Shown in pieces: positions 1-5,652 of a DNA stretch of 7,261 nucleotides. The position numbers and the translations under genes were made by a program. Every line of letters starts with the position of its first letter. The stretch's first letter is position 1. This DNA comes from Bacteroidales bacterium UBA1219 (GTDB lineage Bacteria; Bacteroidota; Bacteroidia; Bacteroidales; P3). The stretch spans positions 20,548 through 27,808 of the forward strand of contig DBXF01000093.1 of NCBI GenBank assembly GCA_002309295.1, written 5' to 3'. A model generated the notes under the pieces. It was not told the DNA's origin. It saw nothing but the letters and a program-made list of their open reading frames with translations, and did not search any database.

Positions 1-689
1 ACAATCTTGCGTTTGAGGATGCACGAGATGACCATATTGACGATTTTGTCGAGGGTTATCTCGGTTTGGTCGAAAAATTCAGGCACTATCACCATAGGAT
101 AGTGGCAGGCGCTGGCGATGCCGAAAGCCAGATGTCCGGCGGAGCGTCCCATGGCGCATACCACGAACCAGTTCTCGCTGGTGCGGGCGTCCTCCATCAC
201 CGTAGTGCCGATGATGGTGCCCTGTGCCTTGGCCGAGTTGAAACCGAAAGTGGGTGTGGATTCGGGCAACGGCAGGTCGTTGTCGATGGTCTTGGGGACG
301 TGGATGTTGGCGATGGGGTAATGCTTGACCTCGAGGAACTTGGCAATGCGGTTGGCGGTGGAGGCGGTGTCGTCGCCACCCACGGTAACCAGCAGTTTCA
401 CGTTGTTTTCGGTGAAGAAAGCAAGGTTGAAGTTGTTCTCGAAATCGGCGTCGGTGGGTTTGAAACGGCTCATTTTGAGCATGGAGCCGCCGCGGTTGAA
501 GATGTCATCGGCCATAAGGAAGTCGATGTCCACAGTACGCGGATTGTTGGTAAAAAGTGCCGAATAACCGCCGTGGAGACCTATCACGCGGTAGCCGTCG
601 CGCAGGAAAGCCTTGGCCACGCTGCCCACAACGGTGTTCATTCCCGGGGCGGGACCGCCGCCCGTAAGTATTGCTATTGACTGTTTCAT
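1..689 (-). CDS. pfp: 6-phosphofructokinase, probably pyrophosphate-dependent (N-terminal 229 residues; runs off the left edge)
   Basis: This cytoplasmic glycolytic enzyme phosphorylates fructose 6-phosphate to fructose 1,6-bisphosphate. The start is the ATG at 689 (MKQSIAILTGGG); the 3' end is outside the window. Visible motifs are the N-terminal GGGPAPGMN loop (residues 10-18), GGDDT (104-108), PKTIDNDLP (132-140, with the catalytic Asp of the TIDND motif) and MGRSAGHLA (180-188). In the PFK family, Asp in place of the second Gly of GGDGS, together with Lys in PKTIDND in place of PGTIDND, marks use of PPi instead of ATP. Both changes are present here, so I infer a reversible PPi-dependent enzyme. 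The family assignment is firm; the phosphoryl donor is inferred from these two positions. The gene has its own Bacteroidota-type promoter just upstream, between it and smr, so it is probably transcribed independently of the genes to the right. Confidence 0.93.
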   Translation of the reverse strand, partial: MKQSIAILTGGGPAPGMNTVVGSVAKAFLRDGYRVIGLHGGYSALFTNNPRTVDIDFLMADDIFNRGGSMLKMSRFKPTDADFENNFNLAFFTENNVKLLVTVGGDDTASTANRIAKFLEVKHYPIANIHVPKTIDNDLPLPESTPTFGFNSAKAQGTIIGTTVMEDARTSENWFVVCAMGRSAGHLAFGIASACHYPMVIVPEFFDQTEITLDKIVNMVISCILKRKI

Positions 690-727
690 TGTTAGTTACG
701 TTATAATGATTATTAATATTCGTAAAA

Positions 728-759
728 CAAAGGTACGAAAAAAAATCGAGAACTCACAA
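728..759 (-). promoter_or_regulatory. Bacteroidota-type promoter for the phosphofructokinase gene
   Basis: Read on the minus strand, TTG at 759-757 is followed after 21 bases by TACCTTTG at 735-728. The latter is a perfect match to the Bacteroides primary-sigma -7 box TAnnTTTG, and the former to the core of the -33 TTTG box. Transcription would start roughly 5-8 bases downstream, near 720-723, giving an AT-rich leader of about 30 bases before the ATG at 689. The promoter fills the 75-base gap after smr and nearly touches the smr stop codon. The motif is seen directly; its activity is inferred. Confidence 0.6.
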
Positions 760-764
760 CCTTT

Positions 765-1004
765 TCATTTCTTCAGCCACACATACGTCTCGCCGTCGTT
801 GAAGAAGGCGGGCTCCACCATGCGAATGCGGGGCGAGCGCAGACGGGCACGTATGGCGTCGCGCAGGGCCGTGCCGCGGTTGTAGCCGTGCACCACCACG
901 ATTTTCTCCGTCCCCAGCGGCGCACGATCAATAAAACTCTGCACACGCTCTAAGGCGTCCTCTACAAAAAGTCCGTGGATGTCGATTGTTAGTTCTTTGG
1001 ACAT
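765..1004 (-). CDS. Stand-alone Smr domain protein (79 aa)
   Basis: The protein is essentially one Smr (small MutS-related) domain, the fold found at the C-terminus of MutS2 and in short proteins such as E. coli YdaL. The first signature is IDIHGLFVEDALERV (residues 7-21), matching the LDxHG motif and following helix. The second is VVHGYNRGTALRDAIRARL (37-55), the HGxxxG...L motif. Some characterised Smr domains nick or bind DNA or RNA, but the role of such short forms in Bacteroidota is not established, so no specific reaction is claimed. The start is the ATG at 1004 and the stop is TGA at 765-767. The ATG is preceded within one base by a GGTCTGA tandem repeat, so there is no recognisable ribosome-binding sequence. 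No promoter is visible between it and the protease gene, so co-transcription with the protease, 58 bases upstream, is likely. Confidence 0.85.
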   Translation of the reverse strand: MSKELTIDIHGLFVEDALERVQSFIDRAPLGTEKIVVVHGYNRGTALRDAIRARLRSPRIRMVEPAFFNDGETYVWLKK

Positions 1005-1005
1005 G

Positions 1006-1031
1006 GGTCTGAGGTCTGAGGTCTGAGGTCT
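1006..1031. repeat. Tandem heptamer array GGTCTGA, 3.7 copies
   Basis: Three perfect copies of GGTCTGA (1006-1012, 1013-1019, 1020-1026) and a partial GGTCT (1027-1031) run without interruption. On the transcribed strand this reads as TCAGACC units ending one base before the smr ATG, so the array forms the whole immediate leader of smr. Its unit length (7) equals that of the adjoining CTAATTA array but the sequence is unrelated. Confidence 0.9.
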
Positions 1032-1033
1032 TT

Positions 1034-1061
1034 TTAATTACTAATTACTAACTACTAATTA
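1034..1061. repeat. Degenerate heptamer array YYAAYYA, 4 units, 3' of the protease gene
   Basis: The units TTAATTA, CTAATTA, CTAACTA and CTAATTA are in strict 7-base phase. The array begins one base after the protease TAG stop (1063-1065) in the direction of transcription. Together with the GGTCTGA array it makes up nearly all of the 58-base gap between the protease and smr. It belongs to the same family as the arrays at 3425-3522 and 5017-5058. Confidence 0.85.
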
Positions 1062-1062
1062 T

Positions 1063-3342
1063 CTAAAATCTCTGTTCTATTCCAACTTCCAGTCTTGGCA
1101 GTTCTTCGAAATATTTCTCGGGGGCATCGAATTCCTTGTTCAGCCCGCTCAGGCGGTAACGGCCGTAGATGCCGAAAAACGACACGTTGAAACGTGTTAC
1201 CACGCCCCAGTCCCACGGCGAGGCGAAACGCAGGCCGTTGTAACGCACCCGCTGACTGCGATAATCGTCGGTGCCGTCGAATTTTAGACTGTAGCTCTGG
1301 AAATTCAGCGAGCCGTACACGCCCAAATCCCAGCGAATTTCGCCCAATTCGCCGAAAGTGGCAAAACGTATCCTCTGGAACAGCTCCAAGTCGAAACCGC
1401 GTTCTATCAGACGTTTGGAATCCACGTCGGCCATCGCCTCCTCGGGCAGACCGAAAGCTGCGTCGAAATTGGTGCAGATGTCCTTCACCGGCTTGTAGTT
1501 GCGACGGTGGTAATCCAGCCCTATGCCAATCTTGTAAACTTTGGATACGGGGAACACGATGGCGGCACCCATGGTGTAGGCTGGCAGCCAGTTGCGCAGG
1601 TCGCTGTTGCCGTCGTTCACCACCGAGCCGAACTGGAAGAAGACATCCCACTCTGGACGTTTATCCTTGCCGAAAGGCTCGTCTTCCTGCGAGCGTGACA
1701 GTGCCGCTTTTGGTGAAAACGCAAATTTTTGTCCGCTCAATACGAACACATTGTCCGTCAGCATAGTATCCCGCATCGTTCCATTAAAAGTATATGAAGC
1801 CGAATATCCTTCGATGGAGATATTTGCCGTGTAGCCGGCACATCCATTCTTATTTATCCAAATGATTTTTGCAGAGTCGTAGCAGTTTATTTTATACTGG
1901 CTATATTGTGTAAGCCTTCCGTCGGGACGTTGCAGGTTGCAGAACACGTTGACAGATTTTTTTGAGATATCGGAAACGACATAAACCCAATTCGAGTCCT
2001 CCCTGAAATGGAAAGTGGGCTTGGGTTGGGTGTTCTCGCCAAGGAAATATGTGGCCTGCGGAACGCCGTAGCCATAGGCGTAGTCGAAATAGGGATAGAG
2101 GTCGGCGGAACGCTCTATCTCGAATTTCATCTGCATGGCGGTGTATCCCTTGCGGCACTGCCAAGCGCAGGCGGCGAAGCCCGAAGTGAGCGGCGTGGCA
2201 AAGGAGGTGCCATACGAGTCGTCGATACCCAGCGAAGTGGTGGCGCAAAGGGTGTGGCCGAAATTGCACACATTGGGTTTCATACGTCCGTCGGCGGTGG
2301 GACCGTAGGAGCTGAACGAGATATGGTTGTATTTTTCGAGACTTGCGTCGATACCGCCAACGGCAATGACGCTATCCGCATCGGCGGGAGTGATGATGGT
2401 ATTCCAGCGGTCGGTGGCTTCGTTGCCAGCGGCGTTGCACACCAGCATACCTTTACGTGCGGCAAGGTTGGCGGCTTTGGCCACCACCGAAGTGCCGTCC
2501 ATATCCTTGGTGTAGTGTCGTTCTTTGCCGTAGCCGAGCGAGCTGCTGATGATGTCGGCGCCGTTCTTGTCGGCCCATTCCATAGCCATGGCCCACCACA
2601 CTTCCTCTTTGGCGGGCTCGGTGTTCACCTCGGTACGTGCCAGCAGGAACTCGGCCCCGGTGGCAAGTCCCAGCTGCATGGTGTCGTTTTTGCCGGCAAT
2701 GCAGCTAAGCACCATGGTGCCGTGTTTGTTCCAGCCATAGACGTCGGCTTTCTTTTTGGGGAAATTCCACGTGGCGATGATACGTTTGTTGTCGCGAAGA
2801 TGTTTGAAAACAGGATGTACGTCGACCTTGGGGAAACCGCCGTCGAACACAGCAATGCGTATGCCCGTGCCGTCGATGCCTTTGGCCACGAACCTCTCCC
2901 CTTTCATGCGGCGCAGCTGCGGCGTCACGCCCAGCGACCACAGGTTGGTGTCGCGGTAACCCCATTCGGCCTCACAGCTTGCCAGCTGCATATTACTTTC
3001 GATAGGCAGAATCCTGCTTACAAAGGGCATTTCTGCGATGACGGCAATCTGCTCGGGGGTGGCGCCCACGCCCACAGCGTTGAGCCAGCGCGACTCGCCT
3101 ACGAAATCTTCGCAAACGCCCTCAACCTGCGACACGTAGCCGCCGTTGAGCGGAAAATTGGTGCTGTCCATCAGCGAAACACCGTTCATGCGGTAACGCT
3201 CAACAGCCTTGGCATCGAAATACTCGTAAGGGTTGAAAGTGCTTCCAGCCTTGTTTTTGAAAAACACCCAATAATAGTCCTGTGCCTGTGCCAAAGCCAG
3301 CACAAACACCGACAAAACCAAAGTTATAACCTGTTTTTTCAT
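1063..3342 (-). CDS. Secreted S8 (subtilisin-family) serine protease with a C-terminal outer-membrane beta-barrel-like domain (759 aa)
   Basis: A signal peptide (MKKQVITLVLSVFVLALAQA, cleavage near residue 20-21) is followed by an I9-like prodomain (about 22-115, including SRWLNAVGVGATPEQIAVI). The peptidase_S8 domain (about 155-435) has a complete active site: Asp167 in IAVFDGGF, His207 in NKHGTMV, oxyanion Asn307 in AAGNEA and nucleophile Ser380 in YGTSFATP. An unassigned beta-rich segment covers about 440-545. The last 200 residues (about 562-759) show alternating amphipathic strands such as YKIGIGLDYHRR and LGVYGSLNFQSY, a GIYGRYRLSGLNK strand, and a final strand LPRLEVGIEQRF ending in Phe. 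This resembles the PorT/OMP_b-brl_2 type of 8-stranded barrel, and no T9SS sorting domain is seen. I infer an active protease anchored in the outer membrane by its own barrel. The protease call is firm; the barrel is pattern recognition. The start is the ATG at 3342, which gives an intact signal peptide. No convincing promoter is seen upstream. Confidence 0.93.
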   Translation of the reverse strand: MKKQVITLVLSVFVLALAQAQDYYWVFFKNKAGSTFNPYEYFDAKAVERYRMNGVSLMDSTNFPLNGGYVSQVEGVCEDFVGESRWLNAVGVGATPEQIAVIAEMPFVSRILPIESNMQLASCEAEWGYRDTNLWSLGVTPQLRRMKGERFVAKGIDGTGIRIAVFDGGFPKVDVHPVFKHLRDNKRIIATWNFPKKKADVYGWNKHGTMVLSCIAGKNDTMQLGLATGAEFLLARTEVNTEPAKEEVWWAMAMEWADKNGADIISSSLGYGKERHYTKDMDGTSVVAKAANLAARKGMLVCNAAGNEATDRWNTIITPADADSVIAVGGIDASLEKYNHISFSSYGPTADGRMKPNVCNFGHTLCATTSLGIDDSYGTSFATPLTSGFAACAWQCRKGYTAMQMKFEIERSADLYPYFDYAYGYGVPQATYFLGENTQPKPTFHFREDSNWVYVVSDISKKSVNVFCNLQRPDGRLTQYSQYKINCYDSAKIIWINKNGCAGYTANISIEGYSASYTFNGTMRDTMLTDNVFVLSGQKFAFSPKAALSRSQEDEPFGKDKRPEWDVFFQFGSVVNDGNSDLRNWLPAYTMGAAIVFPVSKVYKIGIGLDYHRRNYKPVKDICTNFDAAFGLPEEAMADVDSKRLIERGFDLELFQRIRFATFGELGEIRWDLGVYGSLNFQSYSLKFDGTDDYRSQRVRYNGLRFASPWDWGVVTRFNVSFFGIYGRYRLSGLNKEFDAPEKYFEELPRLEVGIEQRF

Positions 3343-3384
3343 AAAAATCTATTTATCAATTAATTACAAAATTTCATATCTTTT

Positions 3385-3406
3385 GAGACGCGCTACAGCA
3401 CGTCTC
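3385..3406. repeat. REP-like imperfect palindrome (GAGACG / CGTCTC)
   Basis: Outer arms GAGACG (3385-3390) and CGTCTC (3401-3406) and inner arms GCT (3392-3394) and AGC (3397-3399) are complementary, with a single C/A mismatch between them, so 9 of the 10 possible pairs in this 22-base palindrome form. The right flank continues as TACA, whereas the left flank is TTTT, as if one end of a longer GTAGAGACG...CGTCTCTAC palindrome had been lost. From memory, palindromes with the GTAGAGACG core recur between genes in several Bacteroidota. There is no U-tract, so it is a poor candidate for an intrinsic terminator. Confidence 0.6.
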
Positions 3407-3424
3407 TACATCACAGTTCACTTT

Positions 3425-3522
3425 CTAATCACTAATCACTAATCACTAATCACTAATCACTAATCACTAATCACCAATCACTAATTACCAACTATTAACT
3501 ATTAATTATTAACTATTAATTA
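3425..3522. repeat. Degenerate heptamer array, 14 units, 3' of the FISUMP gene
   Basis: Seven perfect CTAATCA units (3425-3473) are followed, still in exact 7-base phase, by CCAATCA, CTAATTA, CCAACTA, TTAACTA, TTAATTA, TTAACTA and TTAATTA (3474-3522). All differences from CTAATCA are C/T exchanges. The last unit contains the TAA stop codon (3516-3518) of the FISUMP gene, so the array starts inside the gene's final codons and runs 98 bases downstream along the transcript. The homogeneous half is distal and the diverged half is next to the stop codon. Confidence 0.95.
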
Positions 3523-4991
3523 TTTACATCCCTCACCAGACGCACGCTCAAGCCATTGGCGCGCGAACTAGAATTTTGGATGTTTATATTAAGACCCGAA
3601 AAAGTAATAGATACCGCTCCGTAACGCGTAGTGCCCGTTGTCGATGACCATAGCGAGCAATCGGTACCTGCACGGGACACCTGCAGTGTGCCCATATTAC
3701 GGAATCCCGCCGCCGGTATAAACACCGCTCCTGCGGCCTCCATCTGCTGCCACTGCGAGGCATTGTAAATATTGGTCCAGCCCGTGTTTCCGGCGGTAAA
3801 AGTCAATCCCGAAGGCAACGTCCACGTATCGGGCAGGATAATCAAGCCGTTGACATTGCCCACACGTCCGAAGCCACATCTCTGTGCCGCATTGGTTCGG
3901 GTATAAATAAGATAATACCACTCGTCGTAGGTCAGCGTGCGCCACATTCTCGGTCTGTCGCCGCCATTGGAGATGGCATTGTAAAGACCCCAGTCGTAAT
4001 AAGTTCCGCTGATATCGGTGTTGGTGGCAGTGCCGAAATTCGAGCCGTTGTTGCCAATCATATACGGCGGTTTGTTGTCGTAGCCGCTGGTACCCCAGCC
4101 AAACAGGTCGAACCATCCTGCATATACCGAATCCACAAGGGTGTTGTTGCGGCATATCGTGTCCCATTGGTTGGGGGCAAAACGCCAGACGCCTTGCAGC
4201 TCCTCGCCGGTGGCTACACGGTGTTTGCCGTTGTTGCGAAATTGCAGGTTGCCTTTGGAAAAACATACCGTCGACACGTCGGAAACGGAAAATACACCGT
4301 TCAAAGATCCAGGGAAAGTGGTATCGAAAACCAAAGTGATGTTCTGACTTGCAGTCTGCGGCTGGACAATCTGCCGACTTTCGTACAGCAAGCCGTTTCG
4401 GGACGCATATCCCACAAACGACAACGTGTCGCCCAAAGCGAAACGCTGTGAGGACCGCATTTTTTCGACATCTTTCGCAAAGCCTCTGTACTTTATCGAA
4501 TTGTTGCCCGATGCGCTTCGGTTGATGATTTTCACCGTTCTGCGTCCCTGTTGGGTGCTAACTGTCAGCAGGTTGACACGTGCCGACCGCATCGAAACGG
4601 AGAAATTATGGCATCCGGCTTCGAGGTAAAGCGACGTCGCTGTCACACAACGGCCTTCCAGACTAAACAGCTGCAGTGTCGCCATTCCGCTTTCGGGTAT
4701 TTCAAACTGCACGAGAGCGGTACCGTTACACGGATTGGGAAACGACTTGACAGCCATTTCCGCAACACCCACAGTGCTCAGCCCCGACGACGAGGCTGTA
4801 AGTTCCAGAACGGTGTCGGGATATGTGACCGTCTCAACCCAATTGCGACTCAAATTCTCCACCTCCACGTAGCTGAGTGGCACGTATGCCCCGCCCATAG
4901 AGCTGGTAAACCTCAAAGTAACACTCTGAGCCACCGCAAAATTGGTAGCCAACGCCACAAAAACCATCAAAAGAAAACTAATCTTTCTCAT
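3516..4991 (-). CDS. Secreted protein with an internal T9SS-sorting-like domain and a C-terminal FISUMP/DUF1566-like domain (491 aa)
   Basis: A signal peptide (MRKISFLLMVFVALATNFAVAQ, cleavage near residue 20-22) is followed by a short beta domain (VTLRFTSS...SYVEVENLSRNWVETV). Residues about 79-157 then match the T9SS type A sorting fold: VKSFPNPCNGTALVQF, LQLFSLEGRCV, and finally GRRTVKIIN. A linker follows (about 158-228). The C-terminal domain (about 232-488) has the Bacteroidales FISUMP/DUF1566-like pattern: FSKGNLQF, VWRFAPNQWD, WFDLFGWGTSGYDN, WRTLTYDEWYYLI, ILPDTWTLPSGLTF, QWQQMEAAGAVFIPAAGFRN, LWSSTT and SVRLVRD. This looks like a C-type-lectin-like surface fold, so binding is more likely than catalysis; the ligand is unknown. 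I chose the ATG at 4991 over an in-frame TTG at 4997, which adds only two residues. The stop lies inside the adjoining heptamer array. Its neighbours are a lipoprotein upstream and a surface protease downstream. Confidence 0.85.
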   Translation of the reverse strand: MRKISFLLMVFVALATNFAVAQSVTLRFTSSMGGAYVPLSYVEVENLSRNWVETVTYPDTVLELTASSSGLSTVGVAEMAVKSFPNPCNGTALVQFEIPESGMATLQLFSLEGRCVTATSLYLEAGCHNFSVSMRSARVNLLTVSTQQGRRTVKIINRSASGNNSIKYRGFAKDVEKMRSSQRFALGDTLSFVGYASRNGLLYESRQIVQPQTASQNITLVFDTTFPGSLNGVFSVSDVSTVCFSKGNLQFRNNGKHRVATGEELQGVWRFAPNQWDTICRNNTLVDSVYAGWFDLFGWGTSGYDNKPPYMIGNNGSNFGTATNTDISGTYYDWGLYNAISNGGDRPRMWRTLTYDEWYYLIYTRTNAAQRCGFGRVGNVNGLIILPDTWTLPSGLTFTAGNTGWTNIYNASQWQQMEAAGAVFIPAAGFRNMGTLQVSRAGTDCSLWSSTTGTTRYGAVSITFSGLNINIQNSSSRANGLSVRLVRDVNN

Positions 4992-5016
4992 TATCAAACA
5001 ATTAAATCAACACTCA

Positions 5017-5058
5017 CCAATTACTAACTACTAATCACTATTCACTAATCACTATTTA
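5017..5058. repeat. Degenerate heptamer array, 6 units, 3' of the lipoprotein gene
   Basis: The units CCAATTA, CTAACTA, CTAATCA, CTATTCA, CTAATCA and CTATTTA follow one another in 7-base phase. The last unit (5052-5058) contains the TAA stop codon (5056-5058) of the lipoprotein gene. The array occupies most of the 64-base gap before the FISUMP start codon at 4991. Two units carry an A-to-T change at position 4, the only transversions in the three arrays. Confidence 0.9.
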
Positions 5059-5535
5059 GTTCGGTCTGCTGTTGCTGCGACGGGTATGCTGGTAGGTATA
5101 TGTGGATTTCATAGTACCACCGTTGTAGTATCTCTCATTAACTTGGAATTTCAAGGTGTTATAAGATAGAATTATCACCTTCCAAGAAACAGTACCCCAA
5201 TCTTTGTTCGAGAGTGTCAGCGTTTCCCCTTTGTTTTCGAGGTTCCAAGTAAACTCCGATGCGTCGTAGATTGGCGGGTATATTTCGGCTGCATTCATTA
5301 TCTCCACCTTTGCGGAGCGGTCTTCGTTGAACTGCAGGTCGCGATAGAGGGCGTAGCCGTCTGTATCGAAAACGGTGTCACGGTCGGTGCCAATACGTTC
5401 AACACTCACACTCTGATACTCCCAGTTGCCGAGAAGCAACTCTTCGTCGTTGCTCAGCTTGTCGCAACTTGCAAAAGCTATCACCAAAGGCAATCCCAGC
5501 AGAACTGCCAACAAAGATTTCTTTACTTTTTTCAT
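5056..5535 (-). CDS. Small lipoprotein, lipocalin-like (159 aa)
   Basis: A signal peptide (MKKVKKSLLAVLLGLPLVIAFAS) ends in a lipobox, AFASC, with Cys24 as the lipidation site. The mature protein starts CDKLSNDEELLLGNWEYQSV. The acidic run NDEE close to the cysteine resembles the lipoprotein export signals that send Bacteroidota lipoproteins to the cell surface, although it sits several residues further from the cysteine than the usual consensus. LLGNWEYQSVSVE followed by LQFNEDRSAKVE, FTWNLENKGETLTLS and WKVIILSYNTLKFQV recalls the lipocalin-like domain (Lipocalin_4 type) common in Bacteroidales lipoproteins: a GxW start, then a beta barrel. Its ligand and role are unknown. The start at 5535 is the only ATG giving a complete signal peptide. 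The gene follows a likely topA terminator and may head a unit with the two secreted proteins downstream, but no clear promoter was found. Confidence 0.8.
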   Translation of the reverse strand: MKKVKKSLLAVLLGLPLVIAFASCDKLSNDEELLLGNWEYQSVSVERIGTDRDTVFDTDGYALYRDLQFNEDRSAKVEIMNAAEIYPPIYDASEFTWNLENKGETLTLSNKDWGTVSWKVIILSYNTLKFQVNERYYNGGTMKSTYTYQHTRRSNSRPN

Positions 5536-5571
5536 GATTTCAAAGTATTAAATATCAGCATTTTAATTCAA

Positions 5572-5620
5572 ATAAAACCGATAACACATACTGCAAAACG
5601 GGTTTGCCGTGTGGTTTTAT
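5572..5620 (-). terminator. Nested hairpin, possible topA intrinsic terminator
   Basis: Three sets of complementary arms are nested: ATAAAACC (5572-5579) with GGTTTTAT (5613-5620), ACAC (5584-5587) with GTGT (5609-5612), and GCAAA (5593-5597) with TTTGC (5603-5607) around a 5-base loop. On the minus strand the right arm ends in GGTTTTATTTG, a short T-rich stretch that fits an intrinsic terminator for topA, about 100 bases after its stop codon. The stem is asymmetric (bulges of 4 and about 5 bases on one side), and the T-tract is interrupted, so an RNA leader structure of the lipoprotein gene is an alternative. Confidence 0.42.
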
Positions 5621-5652
5621 CAATTTATAAAAACGATTAACAGGTGTTTTTA

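Noticed and set aside
66..680. A 204-codon open frame on the + strand opposite the phosphofructokinase gene
   Set aside because: It is antisense to an unambiguous PFK with all its motifs and has no homology features of its own.
2008..3363. A 451-codon open frame on the + strand opposite the protease
   Set aside because: It lies fully antisense to a gene with a complete active site and signal peptide, has no recognisable domain or signal, and is explained by the codon bias of the real gene.
3367..3374. AAATTTTG upstream of the protease start as a -7 promoter box
   Set aside because: It mismatches the conserved T of TAnnTTTG, and no TTG lies 17-23 bases further upstream.
3425..3522. The heptamer array as a CRISPR array or telomere-like repeat
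   Set aside because: The units are 7 bases with no spacers, there are no cas genes, and the array lies between two genes inside a bacterial chromosome-like region.
3516..3700. The C-terminal WSST...SVRLV pattern of the FISUMP protein as a variable region of a diversity-generating retroelement
   Set aside because: The lectin-like fold resembles such targets, but the window has no template repeat copy, no reverse transcriptase and no accessory gene. The resemblance is also shared by many ordinary FISUMP proteins.
4992..4997. TTG at 4997 as the start of the FISUMP gene
   Set aside because: An ATG two codons downstream gives a standard signal peptide beginning MRK. The TTG adds only two residues and has no supporting upstream motif.
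5541..5547. TACTTTG just upstream of the lipoprotein start as a -7 promoter box
   Set aside because: It is one base short of TAnnTTTG, has no -33 TTG at the right distance that I could find, and sits so close to the ATG that the transcript would be nearly leaderless.
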